A DNA stretch of 64,000 nt, from the NCBI GenBank assembly GCA_010015805.1, contig ML978122.1:3134453-3198452 (forward strand). Direction: 5' to 3'. The notes under the pieces are model-generated. The model saw only the letters and a list, made by a program, of their open reading frames with translations. It ran no database searches and was not told where the DNA came from. The position numbers and the translations under genes were made by a program. The stretch's first letter is position 1, and every line of letters starts with the position of its first letter. Positions 47,134-58,184 of this stretch are shown here, piece after piece. Source of the stretch: Rhizodiscina lignyota. Taxonomy: Eukaryota > Ascomycota > Dothideomycetes > Aulographales > Rhizodiscinaceae.

Positions 47134-49499
47134 TTTGACTTGATCACATTTCTTTGCTGGCGGTTTGTTTCATGGGTGCATTTAGACGGCGATGCTGCAT
47201 GTTGCAGGGATTGACGCTTTATGGGAACGGGCTTTTTGGCTCTCTTTCTATTTGGAGATTAATGGAGCGACTCCTTTTTTCTGTATTTTCTGTTGCATAG
47301 AGAATGATACATATCAAAACCATGACACTTCCACGCTGCACGCTAAATCTAGCCTACATGCCAAGCTACCCTCCTGGTCATCAAAATAGTCGGCCTCGAT
47401 CAAATACGGAAAATTACGAACGGGCTTTGCTTGTCAGCATAATATTAAGTATATCAAAAGGCTCAGTTTAGCACGCTGTGGACAGTGTCTACCAAGAAAT
47501 ACGGCTTCCATTAATATAATATACGTTGATGGAAAAGAGCGTGTATCTGTGGTTGGATGTGCTTGCTGACGGCGCAACTTTTTCGTCACTCCCTGGCCAT
47601 CCAATTAAACCCTTGCACGACCAATGGCTCTTCCTCCTGAACCTCGTCGAAGGTAAAAGGAGTACGAAAAGTCTGAGCTCAAGCACGCTTGCAACGCTTC
47701 AGAGCCAGGCAATTCTGGCCCTTGATAGCATGTGCTCCTGATGCACAACTTGGACCTTCAAACTCGGCATTGACCAAGGAGGCAATTCAATGTCTTGATC
47801 CCGCGACGCGACTGTTGTCATCCATGGGGCTTGCAAGAGCACGCTGAGATCAGAAAGGGCTCATCCCCCAACCCCTCACTCATCAAGAGACAGCTCGTTT
47901 GCGGATGCTGTGCTCAGAGTCTTGTGCGACTGTTGGATCCCGAGAACCAGGTTTCGCTGAGCGGACATGGAGGTCCGCACGCTTGACGGGTGACTGTTGC
48001 ATTGAAAGATGTGATCCCTCACTCCGCAAAGTCCTTCGACGGTACGTACCTAAAAATCTCCACTTGCGCGCTTGAGTCCCTGACATTAGTCTCGGTCGGC
48101 GAATTTGCGCCTGTCGGAAGCCTCGGGGCGCTTTTCGGTATCGCATCTGGCTGGAGACTCGACTTTGGGAGAGTCCACTCGACGACTGCTTCGAGGAAGC
48201 CCTGCGTCACACAAACGCACGGGAAGCAAAGCCGGTGGTGACGCACCAGCAAACGGCGCTGATTCCATCTTCCACATTTGTCGGTCTGCATCGACCTAGA
48301 TTTCGGATGTTACAAAGCGATTCCCTGCAGACCCCGGCTGGTATCTCAACCACGACAAAGGCGTCGACCGCTGTGCTAATGAAAGGGGCGGCCATCTGCG
48401 CTTGCGCCTCACTCCCATTTGGCGCTGCGATATCATCGCCGTTTGCTTGAGGCGTCGTAGGCGATGACGAGCCACTTAGGCAAGAGTTGATGGAAGTTGC
48501 ACTGTGGATGATAAGACGCGGTCAGATATATGGGACGATCCGAAGGTTAGCCACAACGAGCGCGTTTGGAGCTCAGACCCTCGTGCTGGATGCACGATGG
48601 ATGTCAAGGACCTCATCAAACGCGGCCAGCGGTTGATGATCAACGATTCTGACGAGATCGTTTATGGATGGATAGACTCTGTTCAGCTGCTGCACACCGA
48701 AGCGACCCACCCCGTAGTGCGTAAGGCTGGCAACGTGCGCGCACTAGGCATGGAAGATAGGAAGAATGTTCCACGGTGGGTATACTGATCGACATGGTGT
48801 GTAAACGGCTGTTGACTTTCGCAGTGAGACTCGACCTTGGGTGAAGATTTAAGAGCACCGTGACCTAATGGTGCAGCCATGTGACGTGACTCGAGTACTT
48901 GCTGTACAACGGAGGCCTGAGGTGCTGAAAACAAGCAGCGAGGCACGTCACGCAGCACCTTCGCTCTGGCGTTTGGTGCTCTTCAAGTTTGAGCCGGGGC
49001 GAGTGCAATCGGGGAGGCACGGCGATGTGACCGGTACGGTTGGCGTGAGCCGTGTGTCGCATTCAGCAGGTTGCAGGACGAAAAGTCTCAGGGACTCGAG
49101 GCCGGTCGTTCGCAGCGGAAGATTAACACGTCGTAGTGTGCGACTTGAGTGCGCGGAACCCTTGCTGCTTCTGCACTTAAAAGCGCGGTGGTGCTCGCGA
49201 TGTCCAGCTTCGCCTGCACCGCGCCATTTCCCACGCAATACTCGGAAAAACTTAACTGAACATTGTTACGAAGCATTTCCTGCGCTCCGCAATTAACCTG
49301 TTGTTTTGCCTTTTCGTTGGCGCCTTGTTCACATGCTATTGTGTGCGTCTGAATAGCGACTCGCGCCTGCCACATCAACACCACACCTTAACACCTCCTT
49401 CACTTAACATCGAGCTCGCCACCCGCCCTCAAGCTGGTGCCTGCCGCTTGAAACCCTTTGGCTCTGAGAAGGCGCTCCCAGCCACTCGGCCGGATTCTC
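47134..49499. other. 2.4-kb gene-free region
   Basis: No supported gene. A 94-codon plus-strand frame at 48504-48788 contains protein-like stretches (DVKDLIKRGQRLMINDSDE) but no recognised family, signal or splice partner. GC-rich sequence before 49400 gives way to pyrimidine-rich sequence towards the RRM gene leader. Confidence 0.5.
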
Positions 49500-50076
49500 T
49501 TATATATTGCCTCGCTCCCGGCTTTCCTCCACCCTTCCTTCACCATACATCTTCTCTCTCATCAGCAGATCAGAGGTCGACATACCTTTCCTCGCTCATC
49601 CCCTCAGGGTATGTTCCATCCTGCACTCCCTCTCCTTTCGTCAGCTGCCTGCTCACTGATTTGCGTCTTTAGGCTTGCTCTCCGTCGCTCCAAGATCCGA
49701 TCCTGCATCCTCACGCATCAGCAAAGGTCGACTCGCCCACAGGTAAGCCACCAACTTCCCACTTGCTGCTCTCATTCTCTTGCAAGCCCGCCAGCCTGTT
49801 CTCTTGACCCCATCTATGCTTCACGCTATGCTCCAACCCCGATCTCCTCACCTGCCTGGTCAGACGAGACTCTTGCACAGTGCACTCCACCTTCTTTCCC
49901 TGAACTCCAACTAACAACCTTCTAGACAGATCGATCTCTCTTCGCAGCACTGCCGTAACCTCCCTATATTCAACGCATCCCTCAGATCGAAATCTACAAC
50001 GGTACGAGTACTCTCATGGCAACCTCCCATGTCATGACCAGTCAAAACTTTCTCTACTCTTAATGTGTTTCATTAG
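49498..50076 (+). promoter_or_regulatory. TATA element and spliced, AUG-free 5' leader of the RRM gene
   Basis: A TTATATAT box at about 49499-49506 is followed by long C/T-rich sequence, a common fungal promoter/leader arrangement. Three candidate leader introns follow: 49609-49672 (GTATGT...TTTAG), 49743-49925 (GTAAGC...CTTCTAG with a CTAAC branch site) and 50002-50076 (GTACGA...CATTAG ending directly at the start codon). Every ATG I found between the TATA box and the start codon lies inside one of these introns, so the spliced leader would be AUG-free. Confidence 0.55.
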
Positions 50077-52175
50077 ATGAGCTGGTTGGAAGACCCCTTT
50101 GTCGACCCTCCAGGCTTCTACTACTTCCCTTATCACCACTTCTACAACCCCAAGCGCACTCTCTTCCATCAAGTCCTTTTCCCGATTCCAGAAGACCGCG
50201 TCTTGAACGTCTTCCGAGTTCCAATCTCATACATGCTGTTCGGTGCTCATTTTCGCGCCTCCATGCAGGCACGACGAGCTGGTATGACGAACAAGGAAAT
50301 GGCCAATCAACGCAACGCATACACTGCTGGCTTCGCCACTGCTGGTAACATGCTTGGTGCCAATCAGGCCCAGATGCTGCGTGGACATCCGTACATGCCG
50401 ACAGGTACTGCCATCCATCATGCCAACGTTAATGGAGATGCCAACCTCGCAGCTATCCAAGCTGGATTCGGAACCATGAATCTGCGTGCTCCCTCCTACG
50501 GCTCCGCTACCACTAGCGCAACTCAGATCTCGAACACCCATTCCGACTTCAGCGCCCATCATGGTCTTCCCATGGCGGCCAATCAGACTTACTGGGTCAA
50601 CGGTCAGCAGGCCATGTATCCGCAACAAATCCTTCAAGGTGTCGCTCAGTCCACCGCCATCCAGCATCCGGGCCTCTATGCTCCGGCGAACCACTACCTG
50701 CCACAGGGCGTCTATCAGCCGCACAATCAGCATGTTCATGACAACAGCCCGCTGTCCACCAACTGGACCCCGCGTGTTCCTTCTGGAGATATCCCGAGCC
50801 TCATCACCCCTCGTCGCGACTCAATTTCTTCCAACGAGGCCGACAACCTTCCGGGTACTCCCTACACTGGATATGGCAACTTCCAGAACGGTGTGACGGT
50901 TCTTGATCGCTCTCCAAGCGCTCTCTATGGCCACAGTGCCACTCCATCGCCGTCTCAGCTGGCTGCTGGATACCCCATGCCTCACATGGTCAAGCCTCAG
51001 ACTCCTGCCCAAGTTCCTATCCCGCTTCAGCTGCAGATGCTCGTTCAGCGTGATCCCCAAATTCCGCATGCCATTCCGGCTCCAAGCTCCCCGATCAAGG
51101 CTCTTGATCGCAGTCTCGAGAACAAGAATGGCGAGACCAACGTCTACATTCGCGGCCTCATGCCTGAGACGACTGATGAGATGCTTGAGTCCTGGGGCAT
51201 TCGCTTTGGCGACATCGCAAGCCACAAGGCCATCATCGACCACAAGACTAACCTCTGCAAGGGCTTTGGCTTCATCAAGTACCACAACTTTGAGGATGCC
51301 GAGCAGTGCATTCGCGGGTTCCACTACCTGGGATACGAGGTCAGCTTCGCTCGCGAGTCGTTCTACTCCAAGCTCAAGAGGTTCTCCGATGAAAACAACA
51401 CCAACCTCTACGTCTCCAACATTCCCCGTAGCATGAACGAGCATGATCTTGGCTCCATCTTTCAGCCACACAAGGTGTGCTCCGCTCGCATTCTTCGCGA
51501 CACTCAAGGCCACGGTCGTGGAGTTGGCTTTGCACGCTTCGAGTCTCGCGACATCTGTGAGCTGGTCATCCAGCAATTCAACAACAAGGTCATCAGCAAG
51601 GCCGAGGACGAGTACACCATCCAGATCCGCTACTCCGACACGCATGAACAGAAGGCCCTGAAGCAGCAGACCGCCGCCGCTCGTCAGTACCGCGCTGCAG
51701 AGTTCGAGTTCGGAGTCATGCAATCTCGTGGTCTCCTCGGACCAGCAGGCAATCCTCTGGCCCTCCTTTCCGAGGCTGACCAGCGTACTGGCATGATCGC
51801 GCTTCCCGGAACTGAGGCTGTTGATGGCATTGAGAACCATCTTCAGAGTGAGATGAGGTATGTTTGCCCCGGTCGCCGTGCTCGCATGCAGTAAGCTGCA
51901 ATCTGTTCCTGTTTACCATACTAAATATTACGTTCCCTAGCTCTGCGTATAACCCGCGCTACGCCAACTCTGCCTTGCGCTTCAACAACCGAACCATGCT
52001 CGGCGCAACCGGTCTTAGTGGCGGAGTCGCCATCCCTCAAGTCAATGTCTCCGCCATGCCAAAGCGCGAGGAGACTCCTATCAAGGTCGAAAGCGATCCG
52101 AAGCCTCGCCCAACCACTCCAGTCATTGCCCGTGGTGATTCTGGCTCCAACGGCAGCCCTGGCGAGCAGGACTGA
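50077..52175 (+). CDS. two-RRM RNA-binding protein (RBMS/MSSP-like)
   Basis: Exons 50077-51857 and 51941-52175 (83-nt intron) encode 671 aa. Residues 1-350 are low-complexity, Gln/Asn/Tyr/Pro-rich. Two RRMs follow: RRM1 begins TNVYIRGLMPETTDEML and has RNP1 KGFGFIKY; RRM2 begins TNLYVSNIPRSMNEHDL and has RNP1 RGVGFARF. The close pairing of the RRMs resembles the RBMS/MSSP group of single-stranded nucleic acid binding proteins. A disordered C-terminus follows, ending KVESDPKPRPTTPVIARGDSG and a short tail. It probably regulates mRNA stability or translation; targets are unknown. The long spliced leader suggests translational or growth-dependent control. Confidence 0.88.
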
Positions 52176-53195
52176 ATAGCTTCTTGTGGCGACGGATGAT
52201 ACGATAGGACAGAACGTTTTGTTCCTCTACGCGCCGCTTGTCGTGAACAGTCATGTCCACCAGTCCACCTACTACCTTCAACGCTCGTCTGCGACGATTC
52301 ATCCCCTTCACCATGACGAATCAGCCTGTTACACTTTTCCTTTTCTCGTTGCAAGTTTTTCTGCGTGCATGGCTCAAATGATCACACTTCTCACGACTAT
52401 CTTGGCATGAATGCTAAGCGTCAGGCATCTTCTCGCCTCATGTGGTCTCGAGCCTTTCCATTTCGACTTTGTGTTTTCTTCTTTCTTTTTGCGTCTTGTC
52501 GCTCCTTTGGTGGAAGTTTGAAGATCGATGATTGCATCTGCTTTTGCTTTTCCCTTCGTTTTGTTTGTAATTTCGCCATGCACGCACGCAGAATGAGTAA
52601 CGGCGAGCACGATTTCTCAAGAATGGAAACACTGCACATGTCCTCACGGACAAAGCTTTCTCTTGGGTGGCTATCTGACTGGAGTCTTTCGACTTCGGGC
52701 TTCCACAGCCTCCTGTTGATAGCTGTCTTTAGCTAGGACATACTCTCAATGAAGAACTTCTCTCTTAAAAGATGCATTTCAATTAACCGCTGCGCATGCT
52801 GGTGATATCGTCGCCATGGCCCAGTGCGCTTTGCTAACATGCAGAGGGTCGAGAAGAACGTCGTACGAGTGGCCGAACAGCTCTCCCGCGAAGGTAATCT
52901 TGAAGCTGCACAACGTGAAACGTGGGTCGTGGTCGTGCATCCCCACAATAAACGCGGAGTGCTTCCGTTTAAAGGGCCCATGAATACATTACGAAGTCAC
53001 CGTCCTGAGAAGCGACATGTTGAATCGGGCTGGTGATCTTCAAGGACAACACGATTGAAACCTTGTCCCTGAGGCAATTCAGCTTGCACAGCAACTTACT
53101 CTAATGCGAAAACAAATTCTCTCAGGGTATCTCTTGCTATTTTGTAGATGTGGGTGCACCAATTGAACTCGGTTCTCAGGCAAAGGACTCGACCT
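52176..53195. other. tail-to-tail intergenic region
   Basis: This 1-kb region lies between the RRM gene and the convergent RIO2 gene. It includes a T-rich stretch near 52470-52570, likely 3' untranslated sequence. The small frames seen are not supported. Confidence 0.5.
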
Positions 53196-54614
53196 TCATA
53201 TTGCCCATCCAGCTGCTTGAGCGGTTGCCCGAGGTTTGGCAGGTAGCGCTGGTTCACCCACAGCTGCTGCTTCAAAGGCGAATTGACGATCATGTATGTC
53301 CAGCGGCGTCATGACATCCATAGGCGACAGCGCAGGATATAGATGTGGGCTTGCTGGACGATCTGATTCTTCACCTTCGCCATCTTCCTCCCCAAGGTCT
53401 TCATTATCTTCGCCGCCGTCACGCTGGCCCTCTAGTTCGGTGGCATCACCAACAGCACCATCGTGCTTGACGCTGAGTCCACCGCCATCGCCTTCTACAC
53501 CGACCTCTTGCATGTAACTCTCCAACTCCTTGGCCATCTTCTTGCTGAAGCCGCTGGCTTCCACCTCGACATCCAGCCTTCGTTGGTTGTGACTTCTCTG
53601 AGCTTGCTTCATCGCGTCAGCGAATGTAGGACCCGGGTCGTCGCTGGTGAATTTGAAGCGTCGTTCGAAGAATTTTTTGATGCATGCGATGTCGCGGTCG
53701 AAGTAGTATTCTGCGTTTGCATGCGACGTAGATACCATTTGTGGAAAGTCGATTATAATGGGGTTGAGCCGTACATTTGGAGATCTGTCATCGTTCTCCT
53801 TGCTGCTTTCTGTATCATTCGGGGATGAATTTGATGCTTCTGGCTGCTCCTCGATCATGATGTTGAACTCGTTGAAGTCGCCGTGTATCAAACCGTATTG
53901 CGCCAATCTCATCGCCAGAGATATCAACTCCGCATAAAGAGCAGGCGGGTCCGGCACGCTCGATATCTGCCTCAACGGAAATCCATCCACCAAGCTCATC
54001 ACCACGGTATGCCTATTCTGCGCGACCGGCTCCGGAACCGGAAACCCATTATCCCACAGCGCCTTCATGAACGCATGCTCCTTCATCGCCGCTAGCCTAC
54101 TCATATACATCCAGCTCCCGCCTTGCCTCTTCCTCAAGTAATCGCGATTACTCTTCACACTTCGAAAACTTATTCGGCCCAATCGATGGATCTTCAGCAC
54201 CCGCTGCTGCCCGCTCGGGCTCGCAACGACGAATATGTCACTCTCCTTGCCCACGCCAATCTGGTTCCCCACACTGTAGATGCAGTTCGCCTTGCGGTGT
54301 GCGTTGAGAGCGAGATAGTCCAGTCCGCCGTACGCCAGTCGGTAGCCGTCGTACTTCGCGTTCTTGATCTTCGAGATGAGGTTCGCTTTCGCGAGGTTTG
54401 AGATGCATTTGTGTACGCCGGTGCCGGAGCGCAAGGAGGAGATTTGCGTTATGAGTGGAACGGGGACGATTTCGTGGTTCTTGGAGCCCATTTCAACCTA
54501 TCGCAATTATTAGTCCAAGATTTCGGGTTTGGAAAATGGGTTGTCGCATACCGCCGTGAGGACGCGCCAGTCCTCCGCGGTGAGGTAGCGGATCCCCTTA
54601 GGGTCGAGCTTCAT
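53196..54614 (-). CDS. RIO2: atypical protein kinase RIO2
   Basis: Exons 54552-54614 and 53196-54497 (54-nt intron) encode 454 aa. Exon 1 gives the conserved start MKLDPKGIRYLTAEDWRVLTA, the winged-helix domain continues to about residue 95, and the RIO kinase domain follows with the flexible nucleotide loop VGKESDIFVV, the catalytic IHGDFNEFNIMI and the metal-binding IIIDFPQMVS. The C-terminal ~120 residues are acidic (ELEGQRDGGEDNEDLGEEDG) and less conserved. RIO2 is an essential 40S maturation factor that rides on pre-40S particles and is needed for 20S to 18S rRNA processing. The gene is divergent from RPN1, with only ~250 bases between the starts. Confidence 0.96.
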
Positions 54615-54860
54615 GTTGGAATGCCGAAGGGGTTCGTAAATTTCGTGAAGCGAAGAAGGATTGCATAAATCTCGGAGTCTCGTGTGCGCATGTGTACATT
54701 TCGGGGGTCATCTCACTTCATCGAATCAAGCGGAGGCGTTTGCGGTTGGCGTTAGCGTTGCGGAGTGACATTATAACTAGTGCTTGCCCTACTTCCGTAG
54801 CTCAAGCTTCGCGCTGCTTCCATCAACTACAAATCCCCAACATCACACAACATACACAAC

Positions 54861-57782
54861 ATGGCTGGAAAGGAAGAAGAGGAGAAGCCCACCGCTGTCG
54901 ACAAGGGCAAGGGCAAGGCAACAGACGCAGTGGAGAAGAAAGAAGAGAGCAAGGACGCAAAGGAAAATGGCGTACTTCCTCCAGGTAGGCCGACACGCGC
55001 GCTCAGTGTTACACCGATGAAAAGTGCTAACCTGGCGGTCTTATGACAGAGGAGCTCAGTGAAGAAGATCAGAAGCTCAAAGATGAGCTTGACATGCTTG
55101 TCGAGCGGTTAGGCGTATGTAAACGGCTCCACTCTTCCCCAGCGCATGCTCATATTGCCACAGGAATCAGACTCGAGTCTCTACAAACCAGCGTTGGACG
55201 CTATCAAAGATTCGATCAAGACATCCACATCGTCGATGACAGCAGTTCCGAAGCCGTTAAAGTTCCTCAGACCACATTATGAGAAGCTGGAGCAGATCTA
55301 CGAGTCGTGGCCACAGGGCGACGACAAGGTATGTTTGCGTCGGACTTGGACGAAACGTAGCAGGCCTTGTGGCTAATGCAATGATCTATTCGCAGGCATC
55401 GTTGGCAGACACGCTCTCTGTGCTTGGCATGACATATTCCGAAGACCGAAGAGATACCCTCAAGTACCGCCTCCTCTCACCCTCGAAAGACCTTGGATCA
55501 TGGGGACACGAATACATGAGACATCTGGCGCTGGAGATAGGCGAGGAGTACCAAGATCGGCTAAACGACGATAAGCCAACAGACGAACTCACCGACCTCG
55601 TCCTCGCTCTCGTACCTTTCTTCCTCAAGCACAACGCCGAAGCAGATGCGGTGGATATTCTGAGCGAATTGGAGATGATAGAGCAGATCACAAAATACTT
55701 GGACGAGAATACCTATGCTCGAGTATGCTTGTATATGGTTAGCATGGTACCTCTTCTCACGTACCCTGACAACGACAAATTTCTCCGAACCGCGTACGGT
55801 ATCTACCGACAGTACAAGCAATATACACAGGCGATAGTGCTTGCGATTCGATTAAACGACAAGGAGCTGATTGAGGAGACCTTCGGCGCTACGGACGACA
55901 AGTCAATCAAGAAGCAGATGGCGTTCCTCATTGCTCGGCAGAGGATATGGATAGATCTTCCAGAGGCGGATGCGGGTGACACGGAGCTAGAAGAGTGTCT
56001 CAACAACACAAAATTGCCCGATCACTTCAAGGCTTTGGCGAAGGAGCTCAACATTCTCGATCCGAAGACCCCCGATGACATCTACAAGACCCACCTTGAG
56101 AGCTCCCGGACCGCTGGCTTGACTAACACGGACTCTGCCCGTCACAACCTTGCAAGTGCTTTCGTCAACGCCTTCGTTAACGCTGGCTTCGGCAACGACA
56201 AGATGATGCTTGTGCAAGAGAACAAGAGCAGCTGGGTCTGGAAGACAAAGGACGAGGGCATGATGTCAACGGCGGCATCTCTCGGTATGCTGTTGCAGTG
56301 GGATGTTGAGATGGGTCTGGATAAGATCGATCCTTTCACATATGTCCAGGAAGACTACGTCAAGGCTGGCGCTATCTTGGCGAACGGTATCATGAATTCT
56401 GGAGTGCGTGTGGACTCGGATCCCGTACTGGCCTTGCTCGGAGATGAGGGCAACTTGCTGAACAAGAATGAATCAATTCGAACGGCGTCGGTCATGGGTC
56501 TCGGCCTAGCTTATGCTGGTTCGAATAAAGAAGATCTCTTGGAACTCCTTCTGCCTATGGTCACGGACACTAGTCTACCAATGCAGCTCTCGGCCATGGC
56601 TGCTCTGTCGCTAGGTCTCGTCTTCGTTGGTTCGGCGCAGAGTGAGGTCAGCGAAGCGATCATTCAGACATTCCTGGATGAGGACCGAACCAATCAGCTT
56701 AAGGACAAGTGGACGCGGTTCATGGCTCTCGGCCTAGCGCTTCTGTTCTTTGGACAGCAGGAAGAGGTAGACGTCATCCTCGAGACGCTCAAAGCGATCG
56801 ACCACCCGATGTCGAAGCCGACGTCTGTTCTTGCGGAGGTGTGTGCGTGGGCGGGAACCGGTGCGGTCTTGAAGCTGCAGCAGCTCCTTCATATCTGCAA
56901 CGAACATATTGAGGAAGACAACGAAGAGAAGAAGGGTGACGAGTTACTTCAGGCGTACGCTGTGATCGGTCTCGCGCTCGTTGCCATGGGTGAGGATGTC
57001 GGCCAGGAGATGGTCCTCCGCCAATTCGGCCATCTAATGCACTACGGTGAGGCCAATATCCGCAAAGCCGTTCCTCTCGCCATGGGTCTTATCAGCCCGA
57101 GCAATCCTCAGATGAAGGTCTACGACACGCTGTCGCGATACAGCCACGACAATGACAACGACGTAGCCGTTAATGCCATCTTCGCCATGGGCTTGCTTGG
57201 TGCGGGTACGAATAATGCACGTCTGGCGCAGCTTCTGAGGCAGCTGGCGAGCTACTACCACCGTGATCCGAATGCACTATTCATGGTTCGCATTGCTCAG
57301 GGCCTCCTGCACATGGGCAAAGGCACTCTGTCCGTTAACCCGTTCCACACCGACCGTCAAGTCCTGTCTCGTGTCGCTGCTGCTGGACTTCTCACCGTCC
57401 TTATCTCTCTCCTCGATGCTAAGCAGTTCGTGCTTGGTGAATCGCATTACCTACTCTATTTCCTCGTCACGGCCATGAACCCACGCTTCCTCATTACTCT
57501 CGATGAGGAACTCAAGCCGCTTACGGTGAACGTACGTGTCGGTCAAGCAGTTGACGTAGTAGGCCAGGCTGGTCGACCGAAGACTATTACTGGCTGGCAG
57601 ACACAGAGCACCCCGGTGCTGTTGGCTTATGGTGAGCGAGCGGAGTTGGAAGATGAGCAGTACATCTCGCTGAGCAGTACCTTGGAGGGTATTGTGATCT
57701 TGCGAAAGGTAAGAGTCCTCTCCACACCTCAACAAAGATAGTCTTACTAACTAGACAACAGAACCCGGAGTGGCAAGATTGA
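54861..57782 (+). CDS. RPN1: 26S proteasome regulatory subunit Rpn1
   Basis: Five exons (54861-54984, 55051-55115, 55164-55328, 55396-57708, 57762-57782) encode 895 aa. The N-terminus is Lys/Glu-rich. Proteasome/cyclosome repeats are evident in the middle, with Gly-rich helical-repeat units such as [22 protein letters not shown] and [12 protein letters not shown]-like copies. The C-terminal end is completed by a tiny 21-nt exon coding NPEWQD. Rpn1 is the largest base subunit and docks ubiquitin and UBL shuttle factors (Rad23, Dsk2) and the deubiquitinase Ubp6. Length fits fungal orthologues (~900 aa). Without the last exon the frame would run 11 residues into the intron. Confidence 0.95.
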
Positions 57783-58184
57783 GGTTGAGAAGGCGTCGGG
57801 CATTGCATGATATCAGATCCCGGGTCCGGTCTTCAGGGTCATAGAGCACGTCAAATCACAGGCGTATGGAGCTTTGTAATATGTAGCATAGACAGCACAG
57901 GCTGAAGCGCTAAAATGAAGCTCGTGATTGTCATCCTTCGTACATGCGCGTGCAGTTGTCATGTCAACCTTACAGACTCATGCCCACATTTTCCTTGTCA
58001 AGCTTTAACGCCATGCCAAATGTAGATAAATGGTTTCACTTAGGATCCTATCCAACCCATTCAACTCCTGGCGCCAGCGGAAAGAAGGTTTCAAAGGGGG
58101 TATCTCTCTATATTCAAAATTGAAACCTCCCCACCGTCCACAGGAGATGCCTCCGAATTACGTCGAAAATACCTCGCGGTCGAA
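57783..58184. other. tail-to-tail intergenic region
   Basis: These 400 bases lie between the RPN1 stop and the stop of the convergent Hsp70-like gene. They contain untranslated sequence only. Confidence 0.5.

Noticed and set aside
48504-48788. 94-codon plus-strand ORF
   Set aside because: Some protein-like stretches, but no family, no signal and no partner exon; too weak to call.
50821-51840. 339-codon ORF antisense to the RRM gene
   Set aside because: It is a shadow frame created by the codon usage of the real RRM gene on the opposite strand.
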